Notes: generated from the sequence alone by a model not told the origin. A stretch of 64,000 nt of DNA from Desulfobacteraceae bacterium Eth-SRB2 (GCA_004193595.1 RPGQ01000037.1:116827-180826); one strand, 5' to 3'. Shown: positions 1 to 9,492, numbered from the stretch's first letter. Numbers and translations: made by a program.

Positions 1-14
1 AACTTTGAAGTAAG

Positions 15-245
15 AATAACGGTAACCGTTCACGGTTCAGGGGTTCAAGGTTTCATTCTTGTCCCCGGACTACATTTGAGATGCGTATTTACGAGAAAAG
101 TGTCAGTTTCGTCAGTCCTAATCCAAAATTTTATGCTAAATTAGCAATTACTTGGGAAAATGAACATTTGTAAAAAGGACTTCATATCTTCAATGCCTTC
201 TTTGTCCTTAACCTTGAACGTTGAACCCTGAACCGTGAATGGATA
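15..245. repeat. Imperfect palindrome with short-period arms
   Basis: The first 345 bases hold no gene that I can support. Two arms are near reverse complements, at about 29-55 and 207-239. Each arm is built from 7-8 nt near-repeats of the form TTGAACC / GGTTCAA. The roughly 150 bp between the arms is AT-rich and has no convincing reading frame. The same architecture, with other arm sequences, recurs near 44.7, 48.9, 50.2, 51.6, 52.7 and 53.8 kb. The edges of the element are approximate. Confidence 0.5.
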
Positions 246-345
246 CGAATAACGAAACGTTCAAATTAGATACACAGATCACATTGTTTTTTCTCAATTT
301 AAGAATCTCCACAATCTGTGTCCAAAAAAGTAAATTCCCACACGA

Positions 346-2868
346 TTAAATCAATGACAGCCTCTCATCATAAATAAATTCCCGGGTATGCCTGGCAATC
401 CTTTCCGGTTCAATATGGTGCCGGGCGGCTCCGGTTTCCATTCCTGTCCGGCCCACTGCTTCAGCCACTGCGGGCGGCACCCTGAAATCCATGGCGCCCG
501 GGAGAATATATTCCGGTTTCAATTCATCACCCACCAGACCGGCAATGGCTTGGGCGGCCGCAATGTTCATGTCATCATTAATCCACTTTGCACGTATGTC
601 CAGAGCACCTCGAAAGATGCCCGGAAATGCCAGACAGTTATTCACCTGATTGGGGAAATCCGATCTTCCGGTAGCGACCACTAGAGCCCCTGCCTTTTGG
701 GCGATGTCCGGATGAACTTCCGGAACCGGATTGGCAAGGGCAAAAACAATCGAATTTTTGGCCATGGACTTTACTATTTTCTGATTCAAAACATTGGGAC
801 CGGAAAGTCCGATAAAGACTTCAGCGCCTTTTAATACATCGCTAAGGGTTCCTTTGTGTTTTTCAGGATTGGTTATGAGCGCCAGTTCATTCTTAATGAA
901 ATTCATTCCTATTTTACGTCCTTTATAGATGGCGCCCTTGGTATCACATACCGTGATGTTTTTTGCACCGGCCTGAATCAAGAGTTTTGTCACCGCTATT
1001 GATGCTGCACCGGCACCGTTAAAGACAATTTTCACATCATTTAATTTGCGATCCACAATTTTCAGCGCATTGATCAGTGCTGCCAGAGTGACCACAGCGG
1101 TACCATGCTGATCATCGTGAAATACAGGGATGTCCAACCGTTGCCGCAATTTTTGCTCAATTTCAAAACAGCGTGGCGAAGAGATGTCTTCAAGGTTAAT
1201 CCCTCCAAAGGCCGGAGAAATATTTTCTACAAGTTGAACAATTAAATCCGTATCCTGAGTGTTGATACAGATAGGAAAGGCTTCAACACCTCCAAAGGTT
1301 TTGAATAGAATGGCTTTTCCTTCCATCACCGGCATGGCCGCCTGAGGACCGATATTCCCTAATCCCAGAACGGCGCTACCGTCGGATACGATGGCTACTA
1401 GATTGCTTTTACACGTAAAATCATATACTTTTGTCGAATCATTAAAAATGTTTTGACACACTTGAGCCACGGCTTTCGGGCCGTATAAGCGTCGGTATAT
1501 GACCTCATCTTTAACCGGAACTTTTGTATACACTTCCAGACATCCCTGGTATCGATGATGAAGTTCCAGTGATTCCTCATCGATGCTCAGGGTTCCGTAA
1601 TCCTGCCCTTCGGACGGTAGCCATGCCAGTTCACCTTCATAAATATAGCATTCGGTTCGTTCCTGAACCTTCTCAGGGGGCATTTCTTTGGCCGACAGCC
1701 GTGCCACACCAGTCTCTTGAGCGGTTTTCGCCACTGCTCCCGCCAGAACCGGGGAGATTTTCCAGTCCATTTGGCGGGGAATAATATTCGTGGGCGAGAG
1801 TTTATTTTCAGGAATCATGGCGGACAGCGCCCGGGCGGCTTCCAAAAACATCTCTCGGTTGATCCGCCTTGCCCGTACATCCAAACATCCCCTGAAAAAT
1901 CCGGGTGTTACTAAAGATGAACGAATCTGGTTCTCGCTTTTCGCCAAACTCGTAGCTACTATTTTTGCACCACCATCCAGGGCTTGGGCTTCGCTGATCT
2001 CAGGATCCGGAAGGGCTAAGGCAAACACTATGGGATCTTTAGCCATGCTTGAAACCATTTTACGATCAACCACCCCTTGGGTTGAGAGACCGATAAAAAT
2101 ATTCGCTCCCTTTATAACATCGACAAGGCTTCCTTTAATATCATGATGTCGAACCAAACTGGCAATTTCCGCTTTGGCCCAGTTCATGCCTTCCATTCGG
2201 TAAACATGGATGGCGCCATGCCGGTCACAAATGGTGATATTTTCGGCACCCGCGGCCAAGAGCCCTTTGGCAACGCCGATACCTGCAGCACCGGCGCCGT
2301 TAATGATGATTCGAGCGTCGGTGAGGTTTTTACCCACCACCTTCAAGGCGTTATACAGAGCAGCCAGAACGATGATGGACGACCCGTGGTATTCATGGTG
2401 AAGGAGTGTTAGCCCCATGGCTCTTCTCAACCGGTGCTCAATGCTAAAGCATTTGGGAGCCGCAATACTTTCAAGACAAAATCCACCGAACGATGGTGCA
2501 AGGATGCGGACAATCTCCACGATCTCGTCGGCGTCCTGGGTAGTGAGCGCTATGGGAACCGCATCAATATTGGCAAAGGTTTTATAAATAACAGATTTTG
2601 CTTCCAGCTTGGGCAATGCAGCCAACCCCCCAATATTCCCGAGTCCGTAAACTTGACTTCCGTCCGTGATCAGGGCAATTGAATTTCCTCGGCAGGTATA
2701 GTCAAAAGAGCATGAAGGGTTTTTAGCGATCTCTCTGCAAGGAGCAGCCACTCCCGGAGTGTAGATACGACTCAATACGGATAGGTCTTTGATGGGCATC
2801 TTGCTCTTGACGCCGATCAGGCCCCGGTGACGAATCCGGTAACAAAGGGCGTCTGATTCTTTAGTCAT
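346..2868 (-). CDS. Tandem (two-module) malic enzyme
   Basis: Encodes 840 aa made of two head-to-tail malic-enzyme modules, about residues 20-405 and 425-840. A normal bacterial small malic enzyme has one module of about 400 aa. Malic enzyme decarboxylates malate to pyruvate with NAD(P)+. I chose the ATG at 2868 because AGGT lies 8 nt upstream; the frame is open to 2931. Module 1 keeps the substrate loop YTPGVAAPC but has LESI and HHEYHGSS where metal ligands are expected, and FALALPDPE in place of the usual FANP-type motif. Module 2 keeps LEDI, HDDQHGTA and FALANPVPE but has YGPKAVAQVC where YTPGV is expected. Both keep a GAGAA nucleotide-binding loop and the Lys in the EAK/EGK-x4-K region. 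The modules have therefore diverged in complementary ways, so one composite active site or one regulatory module is possible. It stands alone with no operon partner. Confidence 0.85.
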   Translation of the reverse strand: MTKESDALCYRIRHRGLIGVKSKMPIKDLSVLSRIYTPGVAAPCREIAKNPSCSFDYTCRGNSIALITDGSQVYGLGNIGGLAALPKLEAKSVIYKTFANIDAVPIALTTQDADEIVEIVRILAPSFGGFCLESIAAPKCFSIEHRLRRAMGLTLLHHEYHGSSIIVLAALYNALKVVGKNLTDARIIINGAGAAGIGVAKGLLAAGAENITICDRHGAIHVYRMEGMNWAKAEIASLVRHHDIKGSLVDVIKGANIFIGLSTQGVVDRKMVSSMAKDPIVFALALPDPEISEAQALDGGAKIVATSLAKSENQIRSSLVTPGFFRGCLDVRARRINREMFLEAARALSAMIPENKLSPTNIIPRQMDWKISPVLAGAVAKTAQETGVARLSAKEMPPEKVQERTECYIYEGELAWLPSEGQDYGTLSIDEESLELHHRYQGCLEVYTKVPVKDEVIYRRLYGPKAVAQVCQNIFNDSTKVYDFTCKSNLVAIVSDGSAVLGLGNIGPQAAMPVMEGKAILFKTFGGVEAFPICINTQDTDLIVQLVENISPAFGGINLEDISSPRCFEIEQKLRQRLDIPVFHDDQHGTAVVTLAALINALKIVDRKLNDVKIVFNGAGAASIAVTKLLIQAGAKNITVCDTKGAIYKGRKIGMNFIKNELALITNPEKHKGTLSDVLKGAEVFIGLSGPNVLNQKIVKSMAKNSIVFALANPVPEVHPDIAQKAGALVVATGRSDFPNQVNNCLAFPGIFRGALDIRAKWINDDMNIAAAQAIAGLVGDELKPEYILPGAMDFRVPPAVAEAVGRTGMETGAARHHIEPERIARHTREFIYDERLSLI

Positions 2869-2920
2869 ATTTTCATACCTATAATGGGTATATATTTTCT
2901 TAAACAGTCTATGATTAGGG

Positions 2921-2967
2921 TAACTTCTCAATAGGTCTGGTGTATTAAATGATCATAATTTATTGAG
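2921..2967. repeat. Short palindromic repeat, copy 1
   Basis: A 47-bp sequence just upstream of the malic-enzyme start. Its ends are inverted (TAACTTCTCAATA and TTATTGAGA), with TCTGGTGTATTAAATGATCA between them. A second copy lies at 34181-34251 with a 16-bp insertion. It has no coding potential. Confidence 0.6.
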
Positions 2968-3041
2968 ATGGCAGTGATTATGAATATAACCTATTGGAAA
3001 TTCTACAAGTTATTAAAATAATAAATTCAAAACCTTACGAA

Positions 3042-3524
3042 TCACTCGAATTCAGTCTTCAGCAAATTCTTACACAGATGGTAATATACTTCGGAAAGAT
3101 AGACAATACCGATCACCCGGGACCTCTCCAGAACCGGAAGGCGACGGCATTTCTTTCTAACCATGCGGTCGATAACCACCATCAAATCATCATCCGGCGC
3201 AACAAAGAGTACCGGAGAACTCATGACCTCCTTAACCGTCAACCCCTTGAAGCGCTTAATGTAGGAATCCAGTTCTTCGTTCCAGAAATCAATACCGCTG
3301 ACCATGTAATTCAAAACGGGTGGTCTTAAATGATAAAGCACATCGAACATACTAATTACACCGGTCAAACGGTTAAATCTATCTATTACCATAACGCTTG
3401 CCGTCTTTTGGCCGGTTTCTCTGCTCTTGCCGTTATAAATCAATCGCACAGCCTCTTCAATAGGCGCATTAGATCGAATCTTATCAAAATCCCGAATCAT
3501 TACATCTCTTGCGGTCGATTTCAT
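3042..3524 (-). CDS. Two-CBS-domain protein
   Basis: 160 aa. Two CBS motifs can be seen: ARDVMIRDF...LTGVISMFDVLYHL at about residues 5-65, and VKEVMSSPVLFVAPDDDLM...VIGIVYLSEVYYHL at about residues 96-155. Paired CBS domains form a Bateman module that usually binds adenine nucleotides. With no other domain present, this is a free-standing sensor or regulatory protein. The start at 3524 is supported by AAGGAG 7-8 nt upstream. It lies alone between the malic enzyme and the liv genes, all on the minus strand. The ligand and target are unknown. Confidence 0.8.
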   Translation of the reverse strand: MKSTARDVMIRDFDKIRSNAPIEEAVRLIYNGKSRETGQKTASVMVIDRFNRLTGVISMFDVLYHLRPPVLNYMVSGIDFWNEELDSYIKRFKGLTVKEVMSSPVLFVAPDDDLMVVIDRMVRKKCRRLPVLERSRVIGIVYLSEVYYHLCKNLLKTEFE

Positions 3525-3661
3525 TTGATTACTCCTTTGTGAAAAAGTATCAAGAATGCAATTTAGGTTTAACTCGCTGTGTCCATGATAAGCACACTAT
3601 AATTATCCTTCTCGTCACAATTTTTCCTGCTGTTAAATGATTCTGATTCAAGAGTCAAGGA

Positions 3662-3846
3662 ATATTGATGAACTCGTAAAAAGTCCGATTTAGACGGTTT
3701 CGTAAAAAGTTCAAATTCCCCCGCCAAACATAGGCGGGATAAAAAGGCATCGCAAATTTTGTAATCATGAGGAGTACTTGTCGTACGTTGAATGATTGCG
3801 AAATGCAGCACAACGCAGAAGTTGGACTTTTTACGAGACCGTCAAT
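3662..3846. repeat. Palindromic repeat between CBS gene and livF
   Basis: This fills most of the 3525-3894 gap. Inverted arms of 18 nt at 3693-3710 and 3826-3843 (GACGGTTTCGTAAAAAGT and its near complement) surround a 115-bp centre that includes CCCGCCAAACATAGGCGGG. A related CGTAAAAAGTC-type sequence occurs near 44970-45000. No gene is seen in it. Confidence 0.55.
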
Positions 3847-3894
3847 ATTAGGGCGGCGGAATGTTTGAAATTCGATGGAAATTCGATGGTCAAA

Positions 3895-4599
3895 TTATAT
3901 CCCCAGATAAACTTCTTTGACATGATCGTTTGCCATCAATTCTTGTCCGGTACCTTGGAGCACGTTCCTCCCGTTTTCAAGAACATAGGCACGATCACAC
4001 ATGGCCAACGTTTGGGTGACGTTCTGCTCAACCAGAAGAATAGTTACTCCTTCCTGGTTGATCTTTTTTATTAAATCGAAGATATCCTGTACCAGGATGG
4101 GCGCCAGACCCAGGGAGGGTTCATCGAACATCATCAATTTCGGGAGCGACATCAGTCCCCGGCCGACCGCCAACATTTGTTGTTCACCCCCTGAAAGGGT
4201 GCCGGACATCTGTTTTCTTCTTTCTTGAAGTCTGGGGAAAAGGGAATAGACATATTCTATGGTTTCATTTCGTTGGGTCTTGGCTTCTCCATAAAGTGAA
4301 CCCATAATCAGGTTTTCCTCGACACTCATCTCCGGGAACAGGCGTCTGCCTTCAGGAACATGAACAATGCCGTGTCCAATGATCTTGTTGGGGGGCAACT
4401 GATCCAGACGAATACCATTGAACTCGATGGTTCCGGTCTTTGGTGTCAAAAGTGAGGAGATGGTTTTAAGTGTCGTTGATTTTCCGGCGCCATTGGCACC
4501 TACCAAAACCAGGATCTCCTTTTTTTTGACCTCAAAGCTAACATCCCAGAGGACCTGTAAATCTTCATAAAACACGTTTATCCCGTTAACCTTGAGCAT
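3895..4599 (-). CDS. livF: Branched-chain amino acid ABC transporter ATPase LivF
   Basis: 234 aa from the ATG at 4599, which has GGGAG just upstream and overlaps the livG end by 14 bp; the frame is open to 4623. It is a cytoplasmic ATPase of a Liv/HAAT-type importer. Walker A is GANGAGKST at about residues 34-42, the signature is LSGGEQQMLAVGRGL, Walker B is PKLMMFDEPSLGLAP and the H-loop is LLVEQNV. The VPEGRRLFPEMSVEENL stretch after the Q-loop is typical of LivF. It is the last gene of the minus-strand order livK-livH-livM-livG-livF. The true substrate could be a branched-chain or other hydrophobic amino acid, or another small organic acid. Confidence 0.9.
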   Translation of the reverse strand: MLKVNGINVFYEDLQVLWDVSFEVKKKEILVLVGANGAGKSTTLKTISSLLTPKTGTIEFNGIRLDQLPPNKIIGHGIVHVPEGRRLFPEMSVEENLIMGSLYGEAKTQRNETIEYVYSLFPRLQERRKQMSGTLSGGEQQMLAVGRGLMSLPKLMMFDEPSLGLAPILVQDIFDLIKKINQEGVTILLVEQNVTQTLAMCDRAYVLENGRNVLQGTGQELMANDHVKEVYLGI

Positions 4600-5311
4600 G
4601 CGCTTCTCCCAGATAAGCCTCAATCACCGCTTTGTTATTGGCAACCTCCTGAGGGGTTCCCTCTGCAATGGTCTGACCGAAGTTGATGGCGTGAATTCGA
4701 TCCGATATGGTCATGATGACTTTCATGATATGTTCCACAATCAGTATGCTGATATCGTTTTCCCTGATTTTCTTAATCAGCTCAATGGCTTCATCAAGCT
4801 CTCCCGGATTTAAACCGGCGGCGGTTTCATCAAGAAGCAAAAGTTTCGGTTTTGTCGCAAGTGCACGTGCAATTTCAAGGCGTTTTCTTCCGGCTATGGG
4901 GAGGCTTTTTGCCAGTTTATCTTTCTGTTCTGTAAGATTACAGAAATCGAGAACCTTTAACGCTTCCTTCTGGGCCTCTTTGATGGTATTCACCCGGCAA
5001 AAGGCCGATGCGGTGATATTCTCCAAAACCGTCATTCTGGCAAGGGGTTTTACAACCTGGAATGTTCGGCCGATACCCAGATGACAGATTTGATGCGTTT
5101 TCAATCATTTTATGCTTTTGCCATTGAAAAAAACGTCACCGGAAGTAATGGGGAAAAATTGATTGATACAGTTGAATGTCGTGGTTTTCCCGCTGCCGTT
5201 GGGGCCGATAAGTCCGACAATTTCCCCCTTTTCCACATGAAAGGACACGTTATCTACCGCCAGGAGTCCTCCAAAAGCTTTTGTAAGGTTTTTTATTTCA
5301 AGAAGTGCCAT
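4586..5311 (-). pseudogene. livG: LivG ATPase interrupted by in-frame TGA
   Basis: The two halves of a LivG ATPase lie in one frame, separated only by a TGA at 5105-5107. The first half (5105-5311) has Walker A (GPNGSGKTT) and ends FNGKSIK. The second half (4586-5104) resumes LKTHQICHLGIGRTFQ and carries the LivG signature region (LPIAGRKRLEIARAL) and Walker B (LLLLDETAAGLNP). LivG proteins usually have Gly or Thr-Gly at the interrupted place, so a single GGA to TGA change explains it. No frameshift is present and the flanking codons are intact. It may be a nonsense mutation, a sequencing error or a readthrough site. The flanking livM and livF are intact. Without LivG the LivFG heterodimer would fail, unless LivF homodimerises. 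Confidence 0.85.
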
Positions 5312-5328
5312 AATTTTTTCCCGGATTG

Positions 5329-6294
5329 CTATGAACTCAACGGCTTTATTCTAAATACATTTCGTTTAATTTTGGGATAGTCTCCGACAATGCCGTTTGC
5401 CAGAAACATGATGACAAATATAACCAGGAGACCGAATACCAAGGCATGGGCCTGGCTGATCCACTTTGGGGCCAGGCCGAAAAAAGAACTTCTGAATGTC
5501 TCTTGAAGCCCCACCATAACAAATGCTCCTACCGCAGGGCCCCAAATGGTGGCAACACCACCCACAATACCCACAAGAATCGCCATAATAGAAATATAAT
5601 GTAGAGAAAATACCACCTCAGGATCAATAAACGCCATATAATTCATATAAAAAGCTCCGGCCATGCCGGTAAAAAAGGAGCTTATCAGAAGCGATACATT
5701 TTTATAAAGGGTGGTGTTGATCCCGAGAGATGCCGCAGCATCTTCATCTTCACGGATGGAGACAAAATAATACCCCCATTTGGATTTCATAATTATGCGG
5801 ATTGTATAAATACACGCCAGAGCCAGAGCTAAGGCTATATAATAATAAGACAGCTTGCTTTTAAAGCTCTGAATGATGAGAATGCCGACCATCCCATCGG
5901 TGAGGCTTTCCCAGTTCGTGGCAATCAATCGGATAATTTCACCGCCTGCGAGGGTTGCCAGAGCAAAATAAGGGCCCCTTAATCTAAAACAGACCCAGCC
6001 AACAAAAAGCCCCACCAGCATGGAAAAAATTCCGCCAAAGGCCATGCCCCACCAGGCGGATATTCCCAATTTTGATGCAAATATTCCGGCAGTATAGGCG
6101 CCAACGCCGAAAAAAATAGCATGTCCGAAAGAAACCTGTCCGGTATATCCTGCCAGAAGGTTCCACGAAGACCCGATAACAACCCACATAAAGATAATAA
6201 TGACAAGATGCTGGTAATAATGGGAATGGACAACCAGAGGGAAAATTAAGAAAAGGATTCCCAAACTTATTAAAAATAAATGATTTTTCTTCAT
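5329..6294 (-). CDS. livM: Branched-chain amino acid ABC transporter permease LivM
   Basis: 321 aa inner-membrane permease with about 8-9 hydrophobic segments. The N-terminal motif GSSWNLLAGYTGQVSFGHA and the later RLRGPYFALATLAGGEIIRL are typical of LivM. So is the cytoplasmic EAA-like loop with EDEDAAASLGINTTLYK. It starts 8 bp after livH and ends 17 bp before the livG start, so these genes are surely cotranscribed. Length matches the family. Confidence 0.92.
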   Translation of the reverse strand: MKKNHLFLISLGILFLIFPLVVHSHYYQHLVIIIFMWVVIGSSWNLLAGYTGQVSFGHAIFFGVGAYTAGIFASKLGISAWWGMAFGGIFSMLVGLFVGWVCFRLRGPYFALATLAGGEIIRLIATNWESLTDGMVGILIIQSFKSKLSYYYIALALALACIYTIRIIMKSKWGYYFVSIREDEDAAASLGINTTLYKNVSLLISSFFTGMAGAFYMNYMAFIDPEVVFSLHYISIMAILVGIVGGVATIWGPAVGAFVMVGLQETFRSSFFGLAPKWISQAHALVFGLLVIFVIMFLANGIVGDYPKIKRNVFRIKPLSS

Positions 6295-6302
6295 TTTTTC
6301 CT

Positions 6303-7178
6303 CTACACTCTGGTCAGACGCTTCAAACCTCCGGGCAAGAACACCAGCACCAGAACAAAGATAACAAAACCGACCATTTCTTTATATCCCATGCCGATAT
6401 ATGTTGCGCCTAAGGATTCCGCAATGCCCAGCACAACGCCGCCCACGATGGCACCGACCGTACTCCCCATACCTCCCAGGATGGTGATGACAAAGGCCTT
6501 CAGGGTAAAAGGACCGCCGATATCCGGAAAAAGATAAAATATGGGGATTAATAAAGTTCCGGCTGCGGCCACAAGGGATGAACCTAATCCAAACGTAATA
6601 ATAGTGATGCGATTGCTGTTTACCCCCATCAGGGTTGCAGCATCTTTATCTTGGGCCGTGGCCCGGATCGAACGTCCGATGTCGGTTTTGAGCAAGAACC
6701 AGAAAAGGGCTACGGTAAATGAAACTGCAAATAGAAATGCGATGACCATGGGCATATTAAAAGAAATATTGCCCAGAAAGAAAACATTGGAACTGTAAGA
6801 TGTTTTAACGGTCTTGTAGTCGGATGAAAACATTAAGCGGGCGATTTCCGCAAGGACCATACCGATGCCGACCGTCATCAACACCTGGTTTTCTGGCAGG
6901 ATAGAGTCTATTTTCATCAGAGGGTTGAGTAAGAATTTTTGTAAAAATGCGCCCAGGAGAAATAGAGAGGGCATGGCGACCAGCAGTGAAAGATAGGGAT
7001 CAATGTGCAGGAAATGGGAAAGAACAAAGGTGATGTACATGGCCACCATCATCAACTGGCCGTGTGCCAGGTTGATAATGCCCATAACACCCATAATCAG
7101 TGTCATGCCGATTCCGATCAGCCCGTAAATGCCTCCGATTAGAATCCCCGCTACCATGGTTTGCAGGAAGACTTCCAT
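6303..7178 (-). CDS. livH: Branched-chain amino acid ABC transporter permease LivH
   Basis: 291 aa inner-membrane permease, normal length for LivH. Characteristic motifs: [19 protein letters not shown] and [10 protein letters not shown] near the N-terminus; [17 protein letters not shown] in the cytoplasmic coupling loop; [17 protein letters not shown] near the C-terminus. AAGGAA lies upstream of the ATG at 7178. It forms the transmembrane pathway with LivM. Confidence 0.93.
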   Translation of the reverse strand: MEVFLQTMVAGILIGGIYGLIGIGMTLIMGVMGIINLAHGQLMMVAMYITFVLSHFLHIDPYLSLLVAMPSLFLLGAFLQKFLLNPLMKIDSILPENQVLMTVGIGMVLAEIARLMFSSDYKTVKTSYSSNVFFLGNISFNMPMVIAFLFAVSFTVALFWFLLKTDIGRSIRATAQDKDAATLMGVNSNRITIITFGLGSSLVAAAGTLLIPIFYLFPDIGGPFTLKAFVITILGGMGSTVGAIVGGVVLGIAESLGATYIGMGYKEMVGFVIFVLVLVFLPGGLKRLTRV

Positions 7179-7278
7179 GTGATGTTCCTTTTTTTAACAT
7201 AAATTCAGAGAGTTATCACTCAATCTGCACCGATCTCTTCGCAAAAAAAAATAGTTCAACTTAGGTTTAAGAGAATCT

Positions 7279-7307
7279 CCCGCTACCGGAGCATTGCCGG
7301 CAGCGGG
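7279..7307 (-). terminator. Intercistronic hairpin between livK and livH
   Basis: CCCGCTACCGG at 7279-7289 pairs with CCGGCAGCGGG at 7297-7307, giving 10 pairs with one mismatch and a 7-nt loop. There is no long T-run on the minus strand. It therefore looks like an attenuator or an mRNA-stabilising hairpin that lets the binding-protein gene be made in excess, as is common in liv operons. That role is inferred. Confidence 0.55.
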
Positions 7308-7334
7308 TTCTATTTGTTAAACCGGATTGTTAAA

Positions 7335-7480
7335 TAGTGTCCATCCATAAATGGTCTTTTTGCCCAATCTCTGCGTTATATTCCAAAAAATAATCCTCGG
7401 AATATTAAACATATGCCTGTGGTTATTTTTTTCATATGCCTTGATCTTGAACAAAAATCCTCAATTATCGATGGACACTA
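7335..7480. repeat. GTGTCCATCC palindromic element, copy A
   Basis: A 146-bp element that begins TAGTGTCCATCC and ends GATGGACACTA, with TA on each outer side. The whole element is an imperfect inverted repeat: AATAATCCTCGGAATATTAAACATATG lies near the middle, and AAAAATCCTCA and GGTCTTTTTGCCC lie on the arms. It sits between livK and livH and has no reading frame of note. Related copies are at 32281-32444, 47074-47250 and 49611-49750. Confidence 0.75.
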
Positions 7481-7509
7481 ACTAATCATTCAAGCTAAGA
7501 GTGTTACGG

Positions 7510-8706
7510 TTAATACCCCCAGGTTTTCATCCAGTCCACAGGATACACAAATGCTTTGGTTGCATGATCCGTGGGCCATACGAGTTCCAGTTTTCCATCG
7601 ATCCACTGAACCACATAGGTGGCGGCGATGTTCTGATTCTTCATTTTACCCCAGGTGGTGAATTTTACCGGCCCGAAAACCGTCATCATGTCGGTTTCGG
7701 ATAGAGCCTGCTTGATATCCGTATTCTTGAACGATTTGGCTCTCTTTAAAACATCCGCGATCACATAGCAGGCAGAATAAGCTTCTGCGCCGTGATACTC
7801 GGTGGGTTTGTTATATTTGGCGACGAATTTATTGTAATAATCCATGGCCCCGGGAAATGGAAGCACCTGATGCCAGAGGGTTGCCGAGATGATTTTGTCG
7901 GAAGCAACCCCGGCATTTTCCGCAAATTCCGGCAGTGTAAAACCGGCGGCCCCGCCGATAAAAATTTTGGGGGTTAATTTCAGCTCTTTGGCCTGTTTCA
8001 TGAGCAAAGATGCATCCATGATATACGATACCATGTATACAACATCCGGATTGAGTTTTTTTATCTGGACCAAAACCGGTTTGAAATCAATTCCGCCATG
8101 CTCGTATCCTTCTTTCAAAAGTACTTTATAACCGGCGTTACCACAAATTTTTTCAAAGGATTTGGCGCCCTTGGTCCCGAACAGTGAATTCTCATACAAG
8201 ATCGCAACTGTCTTGGGTTTCACCTTCTCGGCCAGAAGGGTTGTTACTGCATCGGCATAATGGCTTACCGGTGGATTCAAACGAAAAATATAATCCCACC
8301 CGGATGTGGTAATTTTATCAGCGGAACCGGTATTGACCAGAAACGGCATCTGGTTTTGCTGGCAGACTCCGGACACAGCATAGGTTACGGAACTGCTGTA
8401 ACCGCCGCCGAGCATGACCACTTTGTCCTTGGTAATCAGCTTTTCAACCACAGAACGGCCCACGTCCGGACGTCCCGTATCATCTTCCATAGCCAGTTCG
8501 AGTTTTTTTCCGTTAATACCCCCGGCAGCATTGATCTCTTCCAGGGCCAGATCAAAAGATTTTTTCTCAATCTCACCGAATTTGGCCTGAGGTCCTGTAA
8601 GGGGAAGCACAATACCGACCTTTACCGTATCTGCCGCCGATGCTCCGGTCAGCATCAGACCCATAACACAAAAAATACTGATTAAAATTATCGCAAGTCT
8701 TTTCAT
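7510..8706 (-). CDS. Periplasmic substrate-binding protein of the liv importer
   Basis: 398 aa from the ATG at 8706, chosen because AGGAGG lies 8 nt upstream; the frame is open to 8742. It has a Sec signal peptide (MKRLAIILISIFCVMGLM, likely cleavage after ASA). This is followed by a type I periplasmic-binding fold beginning VKVGIVLPLTGPQAKFGE, with INAAGGINGKKLELAMEDD typical of the LivK/HAAT family. It delivers ligand to LivHM. The ligand cannot be told from sequence; this family binds branched-chain amino acids, amides and also aromatic or aliphatic acids. It leads the operon and is separated from livH by a hairpin and a palindromic element. Confidence 0.9.
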   Translation of the reverse strand: MKRLAIILISIFCVMGLMLTGASAADTVKVGIVLPLTGPQAKFGEIEKKSFDLALEEINAAGGINGKKLELAMEDDTGRPDVGRSVVEKLITKDKVVMLGGGYSSSVTYAVSGVCQQNQMPFLVNTGSADKITTSGWDYIFRLNPPVSHYADAVTTLLAEKVKPKTVAILYENSLFGTKGAKSFEKICGNAGYKVLLKEGYEHGGIDFKPVLVQIKKLNPDVVYMVSYIMDASLLMKQAKELKLTPKIFIGGAAGFTLPEFAENAGVASDKIISATLWHQVLPFPGAMDYYNKFVAKYNKPTEYHGAEAYSACYVIADVLKRAKSFKNTDIKQALSETDMMTVFGPVKFTTWGKMKNQNIAATYVVQWIDGKLELVWPTDHATKAFVYPVDWMKTWGY

Positions 8707-8762
8707 TTCTTTCCTCCTGCTAAAATTATTTGATAACTGCAAAAAACAATCCTATTAACAAA

Positions 8763-8791
8763 TATTTAACAGTCATAGAGTAGGCAGTCAA
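8763..8791 (-). promoter_or_regulatory. Predicted sigma-70 promoter of the liv operon
   Basis: On the minus strand TTGACT (8786-8791) and TAAATA (8763-8768) are 17 bp apart. This lies about 57 bp before the livK start codon and downstream of the response-regulator gene. It suggests that livKHMGF has its own promoter. Confidence 0.5.
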
Positions 8792-8853
8792 GAGACAAAT
8801 TCTGATTTTGTTGTCAGATATTTTCTTACAAAACAAAAGGGTGAGACGTTTAA

Positions 8854-9492
8854 TTAGGGCTCAATAAGTTTGTTCTGGATAGCAAAACGAGAAAACTCGG
8901 CATTGTTCCGAAGGTTTAATTTTTTTAGCAGCCTTGCCCGGTAGGTGTCTACGGTTTTTATGCTGATGCAATATGATTCGGCGATTTCGCGATTGGTATG
9001 TCCCGAGGCCAAACGTCTGAGCACCTGAAGTTCTCTCATTGAAAGAATGTCTAACAGGGTCCTGCCGTCAGATCCCCTGGCCACTCGTAGCGCCAGCAAT
9101 TCAACGACCTCTTCGGTGAGATAACGAAAACCGGCATGTACTTTGCGAATGCCTTTCACCAGTTGTTCGGGCGCCGACCGTTTCGTGATATACCCCATGG
9201 CTCCGGCTTCAATTGCCCGAACAACATATTGTTCTTCCTCATGCATGGTTAGGATGATAATCGGCAGCTCTGGGTAGAAAGAGCGAAGCTGGCGGATGAC
9301 TTCCAATCCATCCATACCCGGCATGGAAATATCGATGACCGCCACATCGGGCAGATTCTTATGGACTTGTCGAATAGCCTCTTTCCCATCATCCGCTTTG
9401 GCAATTACCTCCATGTCTTCACTTTCTTCCACAATACGTCGCAGACCGGCTCGAACGATATTGTGGTCGTCTGCCAGCAAAACACTGATCAT
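8854..9492 (-). CDS. NarL/FixJ-family response regulator
   Basis: 212 aa. The receiver domain (about residues 1-120) has the acidic pair in LLADDHNIVRAG, a phosphoacceptor Asp in VAVIDISMPGMDGLEV, the Thr in IILTMHEE and the Lys in GYITKRSAP. The C-terminal LuxR-type HTH (about residues 145-205) has the pattern LSMRELQVLRRLASGHTNRE...KTVDTYRARLLKKL. The start overlaps the kinase stop by 4 bp (ATGA), so the two are translationally coupled. Its position upstream of livK suggests, but does not prove, that it controls the importer. Confidence 0.93.
   Translation of the reverse strand: MISVLLADDHNIVRAGLRRIVEESEDMEVIAKADDGKEAIRQVHKNLPDVAVIDISMPGMDGLEVIRQLRSFYPELPIIILTMHEEEQYVVRAIEAGAMGYITKRSAPEQLVKGIRKVHAGFRYLTEEVVELLALRVARGSDGRTLLDILSMRELQVLRRLASGHTNREIAESYCISIKTVDTYRARLLKKLNLRNNAEFSRFAIQNKLIEP

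Noticed and set aside
5105-5107. The livG TGA as a selenocysteine codon
   Set aside because: The position normally holds Gly, not Cys or Sec, and the flanking sequence shows no obvious SECIS-like hairpin directly after it.
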